The notes below the pieces were generated by a model, which saw only the letters and a list, made by a program, of their open reading frames with translations, was not told the origin of the DNA and searched no databases. Below are positions 35,126-47,100 of a stretch of 64,000 nucleotides of DNA, piece by piece (the stretch's first letter is position 1; every line of letters starts with the position of its first letter). The DNA is from Ceratodon purpureus (Eukaryota > Streptophyta > Bryopsida > Pseudoditrichales > Ditrichaceae): assembly GCA_014871385.1 (NCBI GenBank), contig CM026421.1:14754548-14818547 (forward strand), in the 5' to 3' direction. The translations under genes were made by a program, and so were the position numbers.

Positions 35126-35578
35126 ATGGAAGACGTCAGAGATATTGTTGTTTCACTCGCTGACGATGTTTGTCCATTTCAACCATATGTTGAGGTGGAG
35201 GACGAAGAAGAGGTGATGGCCAACAGCCAAGGGCGTCCGTCGACATCGGATGTTGCGGTACAACCGGATGTAAGAGCTGACCCTCCACGTTCAGAAAATT
35301 CGGATGAAATCATAGTGCTAGTGAAGGACGCAGATGTGCCTTTGCAACCACATGCATACTCGAAGGTTGGAAAGATCCCAAGGGGAACCTATTCCAGGGA
35401 ATCAGTGAATCGGAGGCGGGGAGGTGGGCCATTGCTGAAACGATCATACCAAGGACATTTGCCAAGTGTGGGAACGAAAGTGAATGCGAATGTAGTTTCT
35501 CCTGTAGTACAGTCAGCGGCTGGCAGTCCTGCTGATAGTGTAGTGGGCAACCCTAAACGTGTTAGGTTCGAAGATTAG
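35126..35578 (+). CDS. Unknown 150-residue protein, E3 copy
   Basis: Single exon from ATG at 35126, about 85 bp after a TATTTAAG box. The E4 copy (59784-60236) differs at about nine residues, all frames kept. Features are an acidic N-terminus (YVEVEDEEEVM), SIM-like DEIIVLVKDAD, a basic Arg/Gly stretch (SVNRRRGGGPLLKRSYQG) and the C-terminal KRVRFED. No known fold; it looks largely disordered and nuclear. It reads inward from the terminus and converges on T3. In E1/E2 the same place and orientation hold an unrelated protein. Confidence 0.65.
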   Translation: MEDVRDIVVSLADDVCPFQPYVEVEDEEEVMANSQGRPSTSDVAVQPDVRADPPRSENSDEIIVLVKDADVPLQPHAYSKVGKIPRGTYSRESVNRRRGGGPLLKRSYQGHLPSVGTKVNANVVSPVVQSAAGSPADSVVGNPKRVRFED

Positions 35579-35832
35579 GACATCTAATAACAAGTATATG
35601 TTTGCCTTAATAAAGGGTACCTGTCAGGGGATACGAGGTATATAGTGCACTTCTTCAAGATACAATATATTGAAATAGAATGCAATCAATGTGAACGCCA
35701 AAGCCTTTAATATAATGAAAAAGTCAATACAGCTTCTCAATAGCTGACTTAGTATATGGTATATTACTAAAATCATTCACTACGTGACAAATGGCCATTG
35801 TGGAAATGGAAGTTCTAAAGTAGGAGGGCTAC
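35579..35832. terminator. Convergent 3' region between the 150-residue gene and T3
   Basis: 254 bp of AT-rich DNA with AATAAAG just after the plus-strand stop (about 35611), a plausible polyadenylation signal. Confidence 0.35.
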
Positions 35833-38800
35833 CTACTTCTTCGCCAAGGCGTGACGCAAGATTCCACCCTCTAAGAGTAGCTTGACCTCATTGAAGCTGA
35901 AGGTAGGCGCATGGATGAAAAGCTCCGCTTCGGGATCACGGTTGCAGACCTTCAAGAATATGTAGTATAGGTGCTTACAATACGTGAACTGAGTCTTCCC
36001 ACGGAACGTAGTCATTGTCTTCTTGAATGCTGGGCAAGTGCAACTAGGGTAAGAACTGATGGTAATCTGGTACCGTGTGATGTGTGGAGCGACGCCCGAA
36101 TCCAGCCCAATGATGCAACCGTGGCCCGGCTCAGGTATCATGGTGACGGAACGGAGGCGCCCTTTAAGAGATTCGGAGGAGCCCATGGAGAGTCGCTGCG
36201 CTTGATTGGGACGAGTGGCAGTGCGCTTCACCATCTTGCCGTCTCTCTTGCCTGGGTAGCGGTCAGCGTCTGCAGGGACTGGCACCGAGCTGAGATTTGC
36301 AGGGGGCGGGGCAGAGGAGAAGAGGCGTCTTGGGGAGACCGGCTTCTTGGGCGGAAGTTGAAAGCCTGCTGCTTCGAGGGCAAGAATCTCAGTCAGTTTT
36401 AGGTTAGTACCTAGTTTCACTGGCCAGACCTCTGGAATGGAGGGGAATTCCTGGTCCTTTGAGTAGTGCGCTACCCACTTGCGCTTAGAGCCTTTCACGC
36501 AGCGCTCAATATCGTCGGAGCAGAAGAAGAACTCAGTCTTCTCCACTAGGTTCCTGCGATAGTTAGTCCAGAGCCCAGTGTAGGTCGGTGCAGCTGTGCA
36601 ATGGGGCCCCCTGACGATTCTCTCACTGCACTTCTTCTTCGTTTCAGCTCTTTGGGCCCAGCAGCACTTTGCAGAAAGTTTGTGAAGTCTCGAAATGTGC
36701 CACTCCTTCACGTCGACCTTGGTTTCTTCAACCGCGTTGACATGGCGAATGCCGCCCTTGTTCACTGGTGAAGGTAAAGGGGAATCAACTTCCTGGGCAG
36801 GAGATTGGGTACGTTCTACCTCGGGGTCGTCTTCGGAGTCGTCTTCCACAATGACAGGCATCTGCATAGGGCGAGCCCTGACGGCACGTCTTGGGCCTCT
36901 TGGGCGTGAGAAGTTTGTCTTATCCGGGCGATGGGACTCCTCGTCAGCTCCGATAAGGACGTCGGCTTTTCGCTTCTGTGAACCGAAGACTTCCGCTCCA
37001 GGCATGATAGGCTGACGGGTGCAGAACTCATCCGCGCCTGGCATATCGAGCATTGGCTTGTCGAGCAGTGTAGGATTTCCCCATTTCTTCGCGTTGCGTT
37101 CAGCCATCCGAAGCCTGAGTTCCTTCTTAGATGGTCCTGTTCCACCGACGTCACCTTTGAGGAACTGGTAGTAGTTGACAACCTGTAGAAATGCCCGAAC
37201 GAAATCGTCCACGGTAGCAACGTAGAGGTCGTTCCCGTTGTTTCCTGAAGCTTGGAGCCACTTGTTGTGAACTGTTTCGGCGAGGTTACAGGTGGGCATC
37301 TCTGTGAGTTCTTCTTTCGTGAATTTCTGCAGATTTGACAGTAGATGCCGTTAGATTCACCGATTACAGTTTTGTAGGTTAGGGCTAGGAAACCAGTATC
37401 AAAAACATGAAAACAGAGTGCAGAGATAATACCTCGGTCATGAATCCCCCCCACTGGCGGAAGCGGTGGTGCCAGAATGACAGCCACTGATCGAGTTTGA
37501 TGAGCCCGCTCTCGCCAACGACCCCGGTGGAAGCCCACCATGCTCGCAACGCGTGGTACAGAGTTTCCGCCTCTGCCATGCTGGTCGCATTCTTGTACTG
37601 AGTGCACATCTTCTTGTGCTGTTCCCAGAGTTCTTCGGGAAAGTGCTTCTGCGTATACGCCACCATGTTCTGAGTCCAGTGGAACAAGCACGACCTCTCC
37701 CGGTCCTCCATTGGGTCCTCTTTGTTGCCATTGCCGTAAAGGATTCGCACTGCATTCCAATTCGCCTGTGCGTTATCCGCCATGAACCCCTTGAAGTTCG
37801 GCGCTGCAACGCCATTGATCTCCATGACCAGGTTCAGGTTTTTCCAGAAGACGAGCTGGGCGTCCGTGTCCTCGGACTGCATGTCGCAAGTGGCGATTGT
37901 CATCACGCGGCAGTAGGTGGCGTCGTACACATGGCACGCCATGGTCGACCAATCTTTGACGCGTTTGACATGGTCGAACATGATCCATGCGTTCTCCAAG
38001 TCGCCACCAGCTTGCATACGGCTGACCAAGTCGACACCACTTCCCGGCCCGACCTCCGACATCTTGAAGAGGAAGACTTTGTCACGCATAGATCCCTGAC
38101 CAGGAAACCTATTCTCTTGGACATACGCCCAGAGACTGTTACCACGGAGCTTGGTGATACCGTCCATGATTCCGTACCTTACGAATTTTTTGAAGGTGGC
38201 GACTTTGTTGCGGATGTTGGGCGACGCCATGTCTTTGCATCGATCCAGAACAGGAACCAGCTCCTCCATCGTTAGTTTCCTCGGTGGTGCATCCTCGGGC
38301 TGTAGAAGGTAGCTCCCGATGAGGAGTTTGCTCGCCTCCAAGACAACGGCGCTCTTCGTTGCTTTGTTGTTCATCTCTACCTGCTCTTCTATTAAGCTAC
38401 TAATCTCTGCTTTAGAGTCTCTGTAGTCTCCAACTTTCACTGGATGATCATGTGTTCCTATGTGAATACAAGCTCTAGTCTGATTCGGTTTGCCCACAAC
38501 GTAATAAATCTTAGCCTCGCATGTAGCTACACATGATGGAGGTTCTTTACATACCTTGCACACTAGCGTGGAGTCAGATGGAGGAGGCTGGTCCATGACA
38601 AAAGCTTGCAGGGTACAGCCTTCGAACTCAGTCTCGTTGACCTCGAAGATCTTGGGAACACGCTTCAGGAAGTCACACTCCTTGTTGCTGCAGCGCAGCC
38701 ATCCGACGCAGGTGGAACTTCGAAAAGAGAGTCCGAAGTCGTTTTTGATGTTTGTTGTGATGGTCTTGGTCCACAAGTGTCCGTCGTATCGTTTGTCCAT

Positions 38801-39511
38801 TCCCTGCATAGACTTGGCGGCGAGCTTAGAGGATCCTGCAGCAGCTGGGGGCAACTCAAAAAGAACCGGACCATCAAACTTCGCAGGCAAGTACTCTACT
38901 CTCTCGTGTGTAATAGTGGAATAGTCTATCTTCTTCAAAATGTTTTTGGACCCACGCGTCTTAGCAATCTCTTTAAGGAGCGGAACAATGCTAACTGTGA
39001 CCTGGGACAATGGAGGAGACACAATGGAAGGAGGAGCATCTGCGTGGACCTTAGGCACCAACTTCACAGGACTGACTTCGTCATCAGAAGAGAGAGATAT
39101 GACGGTCGGAGGAGGTTTCTCTACATCTGAAGTCTCGGTACCAGGCTCGACTTTGACTTTGACATCACGAGGTAAGGGAGTCTGAATTGTGCAAGTAGAA
39201 GAGCGACGGGGGGTGAGGATCTCAGTGGATGCAGCCATAAGAGAATCAGTAAGACCATAGACTCTATAGGATCCAGGGAGAAGTCTCCACTGCAACATGT
39301 TGTTCTCATCTCTCACTGAAGGTTGCCCGAGGGTGTGGGTAACCTCGGCAGTACCGTCGTCAAAGATCTCCTCCTCTATACTGATGGAATCCTCACGAAA
39401 ATGGAATCTGAGACTGAGGCGAAGAGAGGACACCGTAGCTAGACCATCGTCATCTACGCGAAACCTAAGAGGGATGCCCATGCCTTGGGCGTACAGACAG
39501 ACCATCCCCAT
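35833..39511 (-). CDS. T3: intact MULE transposase of E3
   Basis: Exons 39511-37433 (693 codons) and 37326-35833 (498 codons) give 1,190 residues. It has SIM-like TVISLSSDDE at about 136-145; a Cys/His region at about 268-356 (C268, C274, C279, C318, C321, C327, C331, HIGTHDHP), reminiscent of WRKY-GCM1 fingers found in MULE transposases; catalytic D513 (IMFDHVKR) and D579 (FMADNAQANW), C608 and H611 (CLFHW), and the third acid probably Glu647 or Glu649; a second SIM-like PVIVEDDSEDD at about 849-859; and a SWIM finger with C1122-x-C1124 and C1143-x-H1145. Both exons are open, so it may be active and could mobilise the broken copies in trans. Confidence 0.92.
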
Positions 39512-40306
39512 ATTCGCAGGGAAGTCAATTATACTAGAGGTTGAAGGAAGGAGAGTGAGTGTACTAGCAAAGCAGTATCGCGAGAGCGAAGTGAGAGGAA
39601 TGATGCATCGCTGTTGATCATTTTATTCAAATTGGAATGTCCATGTGGACGACTAGGTAATGATTCATTCTGCTACGTAACGAATGTATGATTAAAGAGA
39701 GACGGCGCTAACTAATTATGATGTTGCTTTTTGCAGGCCCATAAATATGTAGTAAGATTTTTAGAATATTGCTTCGCGTATTTGAATGGTGGAGCAGATT
39801 CTATTTTTTATGGGGTGTGATTGGATTAAAAAGAGCCGTCTTTTTCTTCTGCATTTAAAACAATAAATATATAGAATTTGAATTAATCATATTCAAGCAT
39901 TAGTTATATATGTATAGGACTAATGCAAGCATATGATTTATTCAAATTCTATATTTTATGCAGTGTTAGGGTCCTCTATTTTCATAATAGATTGCTGGAC
40001 AGACAGACTGTGAGTGAGATTAGAGTGAGCCGTCACTTGCATCCATATTTAATACTAGTATTCCTGTGCTTAATTCAAATCTTTTAATATTTTGTGGGCT
40101 TGGTTTATTCTCTTCCAATATAGATTGATTTCATCAGCTTTGAATCTAAATGCATTTATTTATAGTTTTTATAAATTTAAGTAGGTTAAGAATAAGGTAA
40201 GTATTTAGGGCGGAGTCAGAGGGGTTGAAGTTTTGGGATATATAAGATGAAGGGATGTTAGAAGGAGACCTTTATTGTGAGGAGAGTTCTGTAGTTAGTT
40301 AGACAC
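39512..40306. promoter_or_regulatory. Divergent promoter region between T3 and the P3 locus
   Basis: 795 bp. A TATATAAG box at 40239-40246 lies 60 bp before the ATG at 40307. The rest is AT-rich without further genes. Confidence 0.6.
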
Positions 40307-43300
40307 ATGAAAGAGAGTGGAGGGTCATCTCCCTCCACTTATGCTTCTCGCAAACCTAGAAGAAAAGCTTTCGGGACAGATTTTACGAATAGGAGAGCGA
40401 GGAAGAGGAGAGAATCACGTAGAAAGGTCAACGCAAGAGGCAACCTGTTGAGTGCACCTCTGAAGGTTCGAGGGGCTGGGCTGCCTTTGGCAATTAAATT
40501 TTGTAGCATTCGCAAACTCATTCTAGAGTCTATAGTGGAAATTAAAGAGGAGGTATTAGATGTCACGGTTGGCAACCACTCTGTAGCGAACATGAACGAT
40601 AAAGATAATGAGATGACGGAAGTTTTAGGGTTTAATGGTTTAGAAACACCACAGTCTCCGCAGCCTTCGTTTGGATTAAATGGGTCACTTCCTGAAGTAA
40701 GAGCTTTAGGATCAACAGAGGATCAACTCTCCACTGAAGTAAGTTCTTCACCTTCGTTATATTCTTGAATGTGACTTGTTCAATTTCTAAATGTGATTGC
40801 TTCATTTATGTTGTTACTGTCTCATATAGTGTTTTATGTATTCCAAAGTCTTAGACATATTTTCAATGTACTTGTAACGCAATTAAATTGGGAATTCCCT
40901 TGCTTTATGTCTTGCAAATTCTTCAGAATATATTTAACCTAGTTTTCCCACCATTAAATTTCAAATTTTCCTTCTCAGTGTTTTTAACGTTTTTTTTTTG
41001 AGGAAGTGGACTGAGGGAGGGGGTTCGAGGTTTGCAAAACAAAGTGGAGGACTGCGAGAGGAAGTGAGTGGAGAAATTGAGATAGAAGGTTCAAGTGAGT
41101 GGCGAGGAAGAGCTGCGAGAGCGAGACGAGCAATTATGGAAGAAGGGGAGGCCGTAGATCGAGCATTTGCGGCCCGTGAAGCGTGTACAAAAAGTGGGCA
41201 AGGAGGCGTTGGTCGAAGTTCGCGTGCTGTTGGGCGGGGTAGGAAGGAGGTTGGGAGGGGACGGCGTGGTGGTTCGGGTCGAAGGGTGCGTGGTCGAGGG
41301 AGGGAACTAGGGCGAGGTTGCGTTGCTGCGGAGATGGAGCTCGCTGCTGCGGAGACCGAGGCCGACAGGGAGCACTTGGAGGAGCCGCGGGTTGAAGAGG
41401 ACACCGAGCAGGAAGAAGCGCAGGAGGACAACCAGCAGGACGAAGAGGAAGACCACGACGACCAGGATGGAGAGGAGGAGGACGAGAATGGGGAAGATGA
41501 GGAAGACGACGACGACAACATCGACGTTGAGGTGTGTCCTTCTGCAGGTCTGCGTGGTAGTGGAGATTGGGTTTTTGGGTATTGGTGTTTAGGGTTTGTG
41601 GGTATTGGTATTGTGGGTTGAGAATGGGAGAGGGAGAGGGACAGGGAGTGACGGCGCGCGAGAGGGACAGGGAGATGGACAGGGAGTGACGGCGCAGGAG
41701 AGGGACAGGGAGAGGGAGTGAGAGAGGGACAGGGAGTGACGCGAGGGAGAGGGAGAGGGACAGGGAGAGGGACAGGGAGAGGCTCCGCCCCAAGGGGCAG
41801 GGCCGAGGATGCGCTCTAGTTTTTTTTTTAATGTTCAGAATGTGTGCCTCTGAGAGGGCTTTCGGCCCCGAATGTTGCTTGGAGCCTGCCGATGGGTGCA
41901 GCTGCAGAGGCTCCGCCCCAAGGGGCAGGGCCGAGGATGCGCTCTAGCTTTTTTCTTTTGTTCAGAATGTGTGCCTCTGAGAGGGCTTTCGGCCCCGAAC
42001 GTTGCTTGGAGCCTGCCGATGGGTGCAGCTGCAGAGGCTCCGCCCCAAGGGGCTGGGCCGAGGATGCGCTCTAGTTTTTTTTTTTGTTGAGAATGTGTGC
42101 CTCTGAGAGGGCTTTCGGCCCCGAATGTTGCTTGGAGCCTGCCGATGGGTGCAGCTGCAGAGGCTCCGCCCCAAGGGGCTGGGCCGGGGATGCGCTCAGG
42201 CTTTTTGTTTTTATGTTCAGAATGTGTGCCTCTGAGAGGGCTTTCGGCCCCGAATGTTGCTTGGAGCCTGCCGATGGGTGCAGCTGCAGAGGGTCCGCCC
42301 CAAGGGGCTGGGCCGAGGATGCGCTCTAGCTTTATTTTTTATGTTCAGAATGTGTGCCTCTGAGAGGGCTTTCGGCCCCGAATGTTGCTTGGAGCCTGCC
42401 GATGGGTGCAGCTGCAGAGGCTCCGCCCCAAGGGGCAGGGCCGAGGATGCGCTCTAGCTTTTTTTTTTATGTTCAGAATGTGTGCCTCTGAGAGGGCTTT
42501 CGGCCCCGAACGTTGCTTGGAGCCTGCCGATGGGTGCAGCTGCAGAGGCTCCGCCCCAAGGGGCAGGGCCGAGGATGCGCTCTAGCTTTATTTTTTATGT
42601 TCAGAATGTGTGCCTCTGAGAGGGCTTTCGGCCCCGAACGTTGCTTGGAGCCTGCCGATGGGTGCAGCTGCAGAGGCTCCGCCCCAAGGGGCAGGGCCGA
42701 GGATGCGCTCTAGCTTTATTTTTTATGTTCAGAATGTGTGCCTCTGAGAGGGCTTTCGGCCCCGAATGTTGCTTGGAGCCTGCCGATGGGTGCAGCTGCA
42801 GAGGCTCCGCCCCAAGGGGCAGGGCCGAGGATGCGCTCTAGCTTTTTTTTTTATGTTCAGAATGTCTGCCTCTGAGAGGGCTTTCGGCCCCGAATGTTGC
42901 TTGGAGCCTGCCGATGGGTGCAGCTGCAGAGGCTCCACCCCAAGGGGCTGGGCCGAGGATGCGCTCAGGCTCTTTTGTTTTTTTGAGAATGGAAGAGGGA
43001 GAGGGAGAGGGACAGGGAGTGACGGCGCGGGAGAGGGACAGGGAGAGGGAGAGGGACAGGGAGTGACGGCGCGGGAGAGGGACAGGGAGAGGGTCAGGGA
43101 GTGACTGCGCGGGGAGGGAGTGCGAGAGGGATATGGAGAGGGACTGAGGGAGAGAGACAGGGATTGAGGGAGAGGGACAGGGAGTGAGGGAGAGGGACAG
43201 GGAGTGAGGGAGAGGGAGAGGGAGTGACGGCGCGGGAGAGGGACAGGGAGAGGGACAGGGAGTGACGGCGCAGGAGAGGGACAGGGAGAGGGAGTGAGAG

Positions 43301-44126
43301 AGGGACAGGGAGTGACGCGAGGGAGAGGGAGAGGGACAGGAAGAGGGACAGGGAGAGGGACAGGGAGAGGGACAGGGAGAGGGGCTGGGCCGAGGATGCG
43401 CTCAGGCTCTTTTTTTTTTGTTGAGAATGTGTGCCTCTGAGAGGGCTTTCGGCCCCGAATGTTGCTTGGGGCCTTCAGTTGGGTGCAGCTGATTTCTCCA
43501 TGAACCTAAGCTTCATTTTATTGTGTGAAATTTAGGAGTCTGAGGATAATATTGGGAGCCAAGCACAAGTACCCACTCCAGCGGAGACCGAGGTACTTAA
43601 GCATTTTAGCATTTCCGAAATTACTTGTGTCATTTTATTACTGTTTAACTTTTCTTGACATTGGAATATAACCTTTTTAATCTTCCATCTATAGGTATAT
43701 TCCGATGCTCCAGAGCTGTCTGCCAATTCCCCCATATCAGTAATCAATGTTTCCGACCTTTCGGATTCATTTGATCAGCATTACTGTACTTGTGATGTAG
43801 CAAACCCTGTAGGTTTTGGTACTGTACCTTTAGCGGTCCATTCTCCACAGTACATGCCTACATCTCCAGTGTTCATGCCTACGTCCCCTGTCTATGAGCC
43901 TACTTCCCCTCCATACATGCCCACCTCTCCTACACAGGATTCACCACCGATGTCTCCACCCTCTCCATCATCGCCTATCAGACTTAGGCGGCCAGCTCAT
44001 GTTGTGTTTGCCCTTCCGGCAATTCTGCCATGCCCTGTCCAACAAACGAGGCGTTTCTGGAGGAGGCGCCGTCATTGGAACTGTAGACAGTCTAAGGAGT
44101 ATTATAGGCGATCGTCACGTCGATAG
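40307..44126 (+). CDS. CTD-like protein of E3 (one product of the P3 locus)
   Basis: Model: 40307-40738, 41007-41531, 43536-43592, 43695-44126, all phase 0, 481 residues. Exon 1 is basic (RKPRRKAF, RRARKRRESRRK). Exon 2 goes from Arg/Gly-rich to strongly acidic (EEEDENGEDEEDDDD). The small exon (SEDNIGSQ, VPTPAETE) and the last exon match S3 (ESSEDNMGS and so on). The last exon has SVINVSDLSD, four heptads YMPTSPV-FMPTSPV-YEPTSPP-YMPTSPT, SPPSPSSPIR and RRFWRRRRHW. The exon 2 acceptor (GAGGAAG) is weak, so exons 1-2 are less certain. A polymerase II CTD mimic that engages CTD-binding proteins is inference. Confidence 0.55.
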
Positions 44127-47100
44127 AGTCTTCAGGCTTATATGATATTGTACTTGTTGTATTCAAATTATCATTATGAAGTGATTTTATATTTCTCTAT
44201 TTTGCAAGACTTTCTAAGTTTTGATTCCAACATTAATCTGCACATCGTTTCGCAGGTTACTCAAACACAAGAAGTGTTGGTAAAACAATCTTGTCCTGAA
44301 GACTTGAAGACTGCTTTTGATGGCGAATTGGAGCACCGTAAACAATACAAGCTGGACTCCATTGGGGTCATCAACAAACTCAGGATTCAACCTGAAAGGA
44401 AGTCCCGCTTGATGGTGCCCCTGTGCAGGATGATATCAATGGCCAAGGTTAGACCAGTGGGCGAAATGGGGGTACAGCACTTGGAGCGGGAGTTTGTTAA
44501 GGGGTATAGAGATGGGGACCGCGTCATGTACATCTCCATATACAACAGTGAAGAGCAGACGAAGGATGTTACGGAGGAGACCATAGCTAGTTGGAGTTCT
44601 TTATGGAGGGCCGCGAGTGATCGTTTTGATGATGAGATCCGTGGAGACGAGGAGTGGATGCAATTCACCAACAAGATGTTCTTTGTCTGGGAAGGTAACC
44701 ACCGCCTCGCTGCCTGGCTCCGACATATAAACAAGCACCATGCGGACGACCCAGCATGGCACATCTCAGTACATTGCATTATACTAGACCCCCGCGGCCA
44801 TGTGGGCAAGTTGCTTCACGCCATGCACGACATTAACTGGTAAGTATCTCCGTTGTTATCCTTCTTTGTGCACACTCAAACCTTTGAGCTACTGCATTTT
44901 ATTGCTCTAATATTCAACTTTGTTTATCAGGTCAACTGAGAATGACCATGTCAAGAGTAATCTTCCAGCAAAGTTGTTTCGAATCCGCTCATTCGGGTTA
45001 ATGAAACTGGAGGAATTTAAAGACCTCCTCAGCCCTGAAGAATATGATGCATGTCTGAAACACAAGCCACCAAATCCGTCCTGGTTTCCCTTGACAACCA
45101 AGATTTTTATAGCATTTCTATACCGTGTAAGTTTTGCCGCCATCCATTCTTCGCTTCTGCAACTTGGATAAATTTCAATATCCTGATAAAAACTTTTGTT
45201 TCAACAGCGGGAAATCGCACAAGCCTCCGACGACGCAGCGAGGGCCTACTATGAGAAGACACCAGAGGAGGATCAAACTGCAAATGGAGTTTGGGAAGTC
45301 ATGAATGAGGCATCTGAGAAAATGGTCGAATCCATCAAGAAGAAGGACTTTACCAAGTACTTGGCCATTGCGAATCCCAAGAATGGTGACGACTTCCTCA
45401 ATGAGGTGAAACACTCACTAATGCCATTTATAATACTTCGTATGTCAACGTGATTTCCTTAATTCGTAGCCTCTAAAACAATCACTCTTCATGCAGATCA
45501 ATCGACATTACAGTGACTTCTCTAAACCGGAGATGACCGTTGAGAAGCTACAGAAAATTGTCCCAGCAGCAGTTGAGCCCAAATACAAGGCTCGCTGGTT
45601 GAGGTGGTGGAACTCATCCCCAAATTCCAGACTATCATACAGATTCCTTCCGCTCGAATTCAAGGAAACCGACCTCGACCCTTGGTTGAACAAGGCTTCA
45701 TTTTGGGCTGGGGTATAATTTCTACATTTATTATTCAAATTACATTATAGTTTTTTTTTTCCATAACTCGTACCTCGTCGCTAATATATTCTCGTCTATA
45801 TTATAGTTGGAGGAAGCTGTCATCAACGAAGTCGATGGCATTTGCAAATCAGAGAACCTCATCATCAATTGGAAGGATTTTCCTGATGTCCAAGAACCGG
45901 GGGCTTATGTGGAGAGTTCACGAATTCTTTTATGGGACAAGGCCTTCCCGACGTTCCTTGGTAAGCAGGCTGAGAAGGTTTATGACAAGAAGTCTAACTT
46001 CGCTAAATTCCCTGGAACCTCTGAGGTTGTCAAGCGGGTTACTTACCGGTACGTATGTTATCTTCATCTCATTCGTTTTCCGCCATAATGGGCTGTTTAT
46101 TTTTCACTGATGCTAACCTTCTCTTAAAATTGTTTTCTTAGGTACTTTAAGAGAGAGCTTGTTCCAAAAGGCGTCCTCACCGTCCAGCAGCTTCCCAGCT
46201 ACTTCCTTGCTTGGACGTCGAGAACCTCGGACCAGTGTATCTATTCTCCACAACAGTTGAAAAGGTACAAAGCTCCCCACTTGCTTGAGGGATGCTGGTA
46301 CCTTGATTGTTTTCGCGGTTTCACTATGGACTCTGAGGTGGACATCAAGACTTTACATGATGCCGGTGAGGTAGTCGCCGAAGAACTGGTGGATGCTACT
46401 GAAGAAGACGGAGGCCCTGAAGACCAATCATCGGCTCCTCCACCGAAGAAAGGGAGAGGAAGGCGACTGAAATCTTTGCGATCACATTCACAAGCTTCGC
46501 AGCAAACTGGTGCGGCGTCTTCCGCTCCAGAGCAGACGGCTCCAGAGCCCTCTCCAGGTAATGTGGTTACGAAGCCTTCTTCAACTTCTTCACCGGGTCC
46601 TTCCTCGATCAGTGCTTCGGAGATCACCAGAGGTCTCATTGAGCAGAGGAAGGCCAAACTATATCCCCAACCAACTTCTTCCGCTGGAGCTTCGATTTCC
46701 ACACAAGTTTCCGTCTTCAACTCATCTGTGGATTCCATGTTACGGCGAAATAGGAGACAGGAGAGAAAAGGTGGCGACCCGGATTGGATCAAGACTCAAG
46801 ACTTCATTCGCAAGGTTTGTTCCTATATTTTGACATTTAATGGATTCTGCCACCTCTACTCGCTATGTAGTTACTAACTCTGCTTTCTTGTTTCCTCAAG
46901 TTTGGAGCAGGCCGCGAAAACATAGTTGGGGACCGGTGCAAACAAGAGGACCATCTGGGAGTCGACTTGATCATTGCCGACATCCCTGAGAATCTTCCCG
47001 TCCCATCCGTTTCCGTTCCCCCCACGAGTATTCCGCCTTGGAACTCTCGCTACAAGGATTATTTGTACGACATCTTCCATTTTGCAGATGATTTCCTGCA

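Noticed and set aside
41844..43104. Series of overlapping open frames of 66-112 codons on both strands
   Set aside because: They are the same 128-bp repeat read in shifting frames; there are no splice or start-context differences that would support genes.
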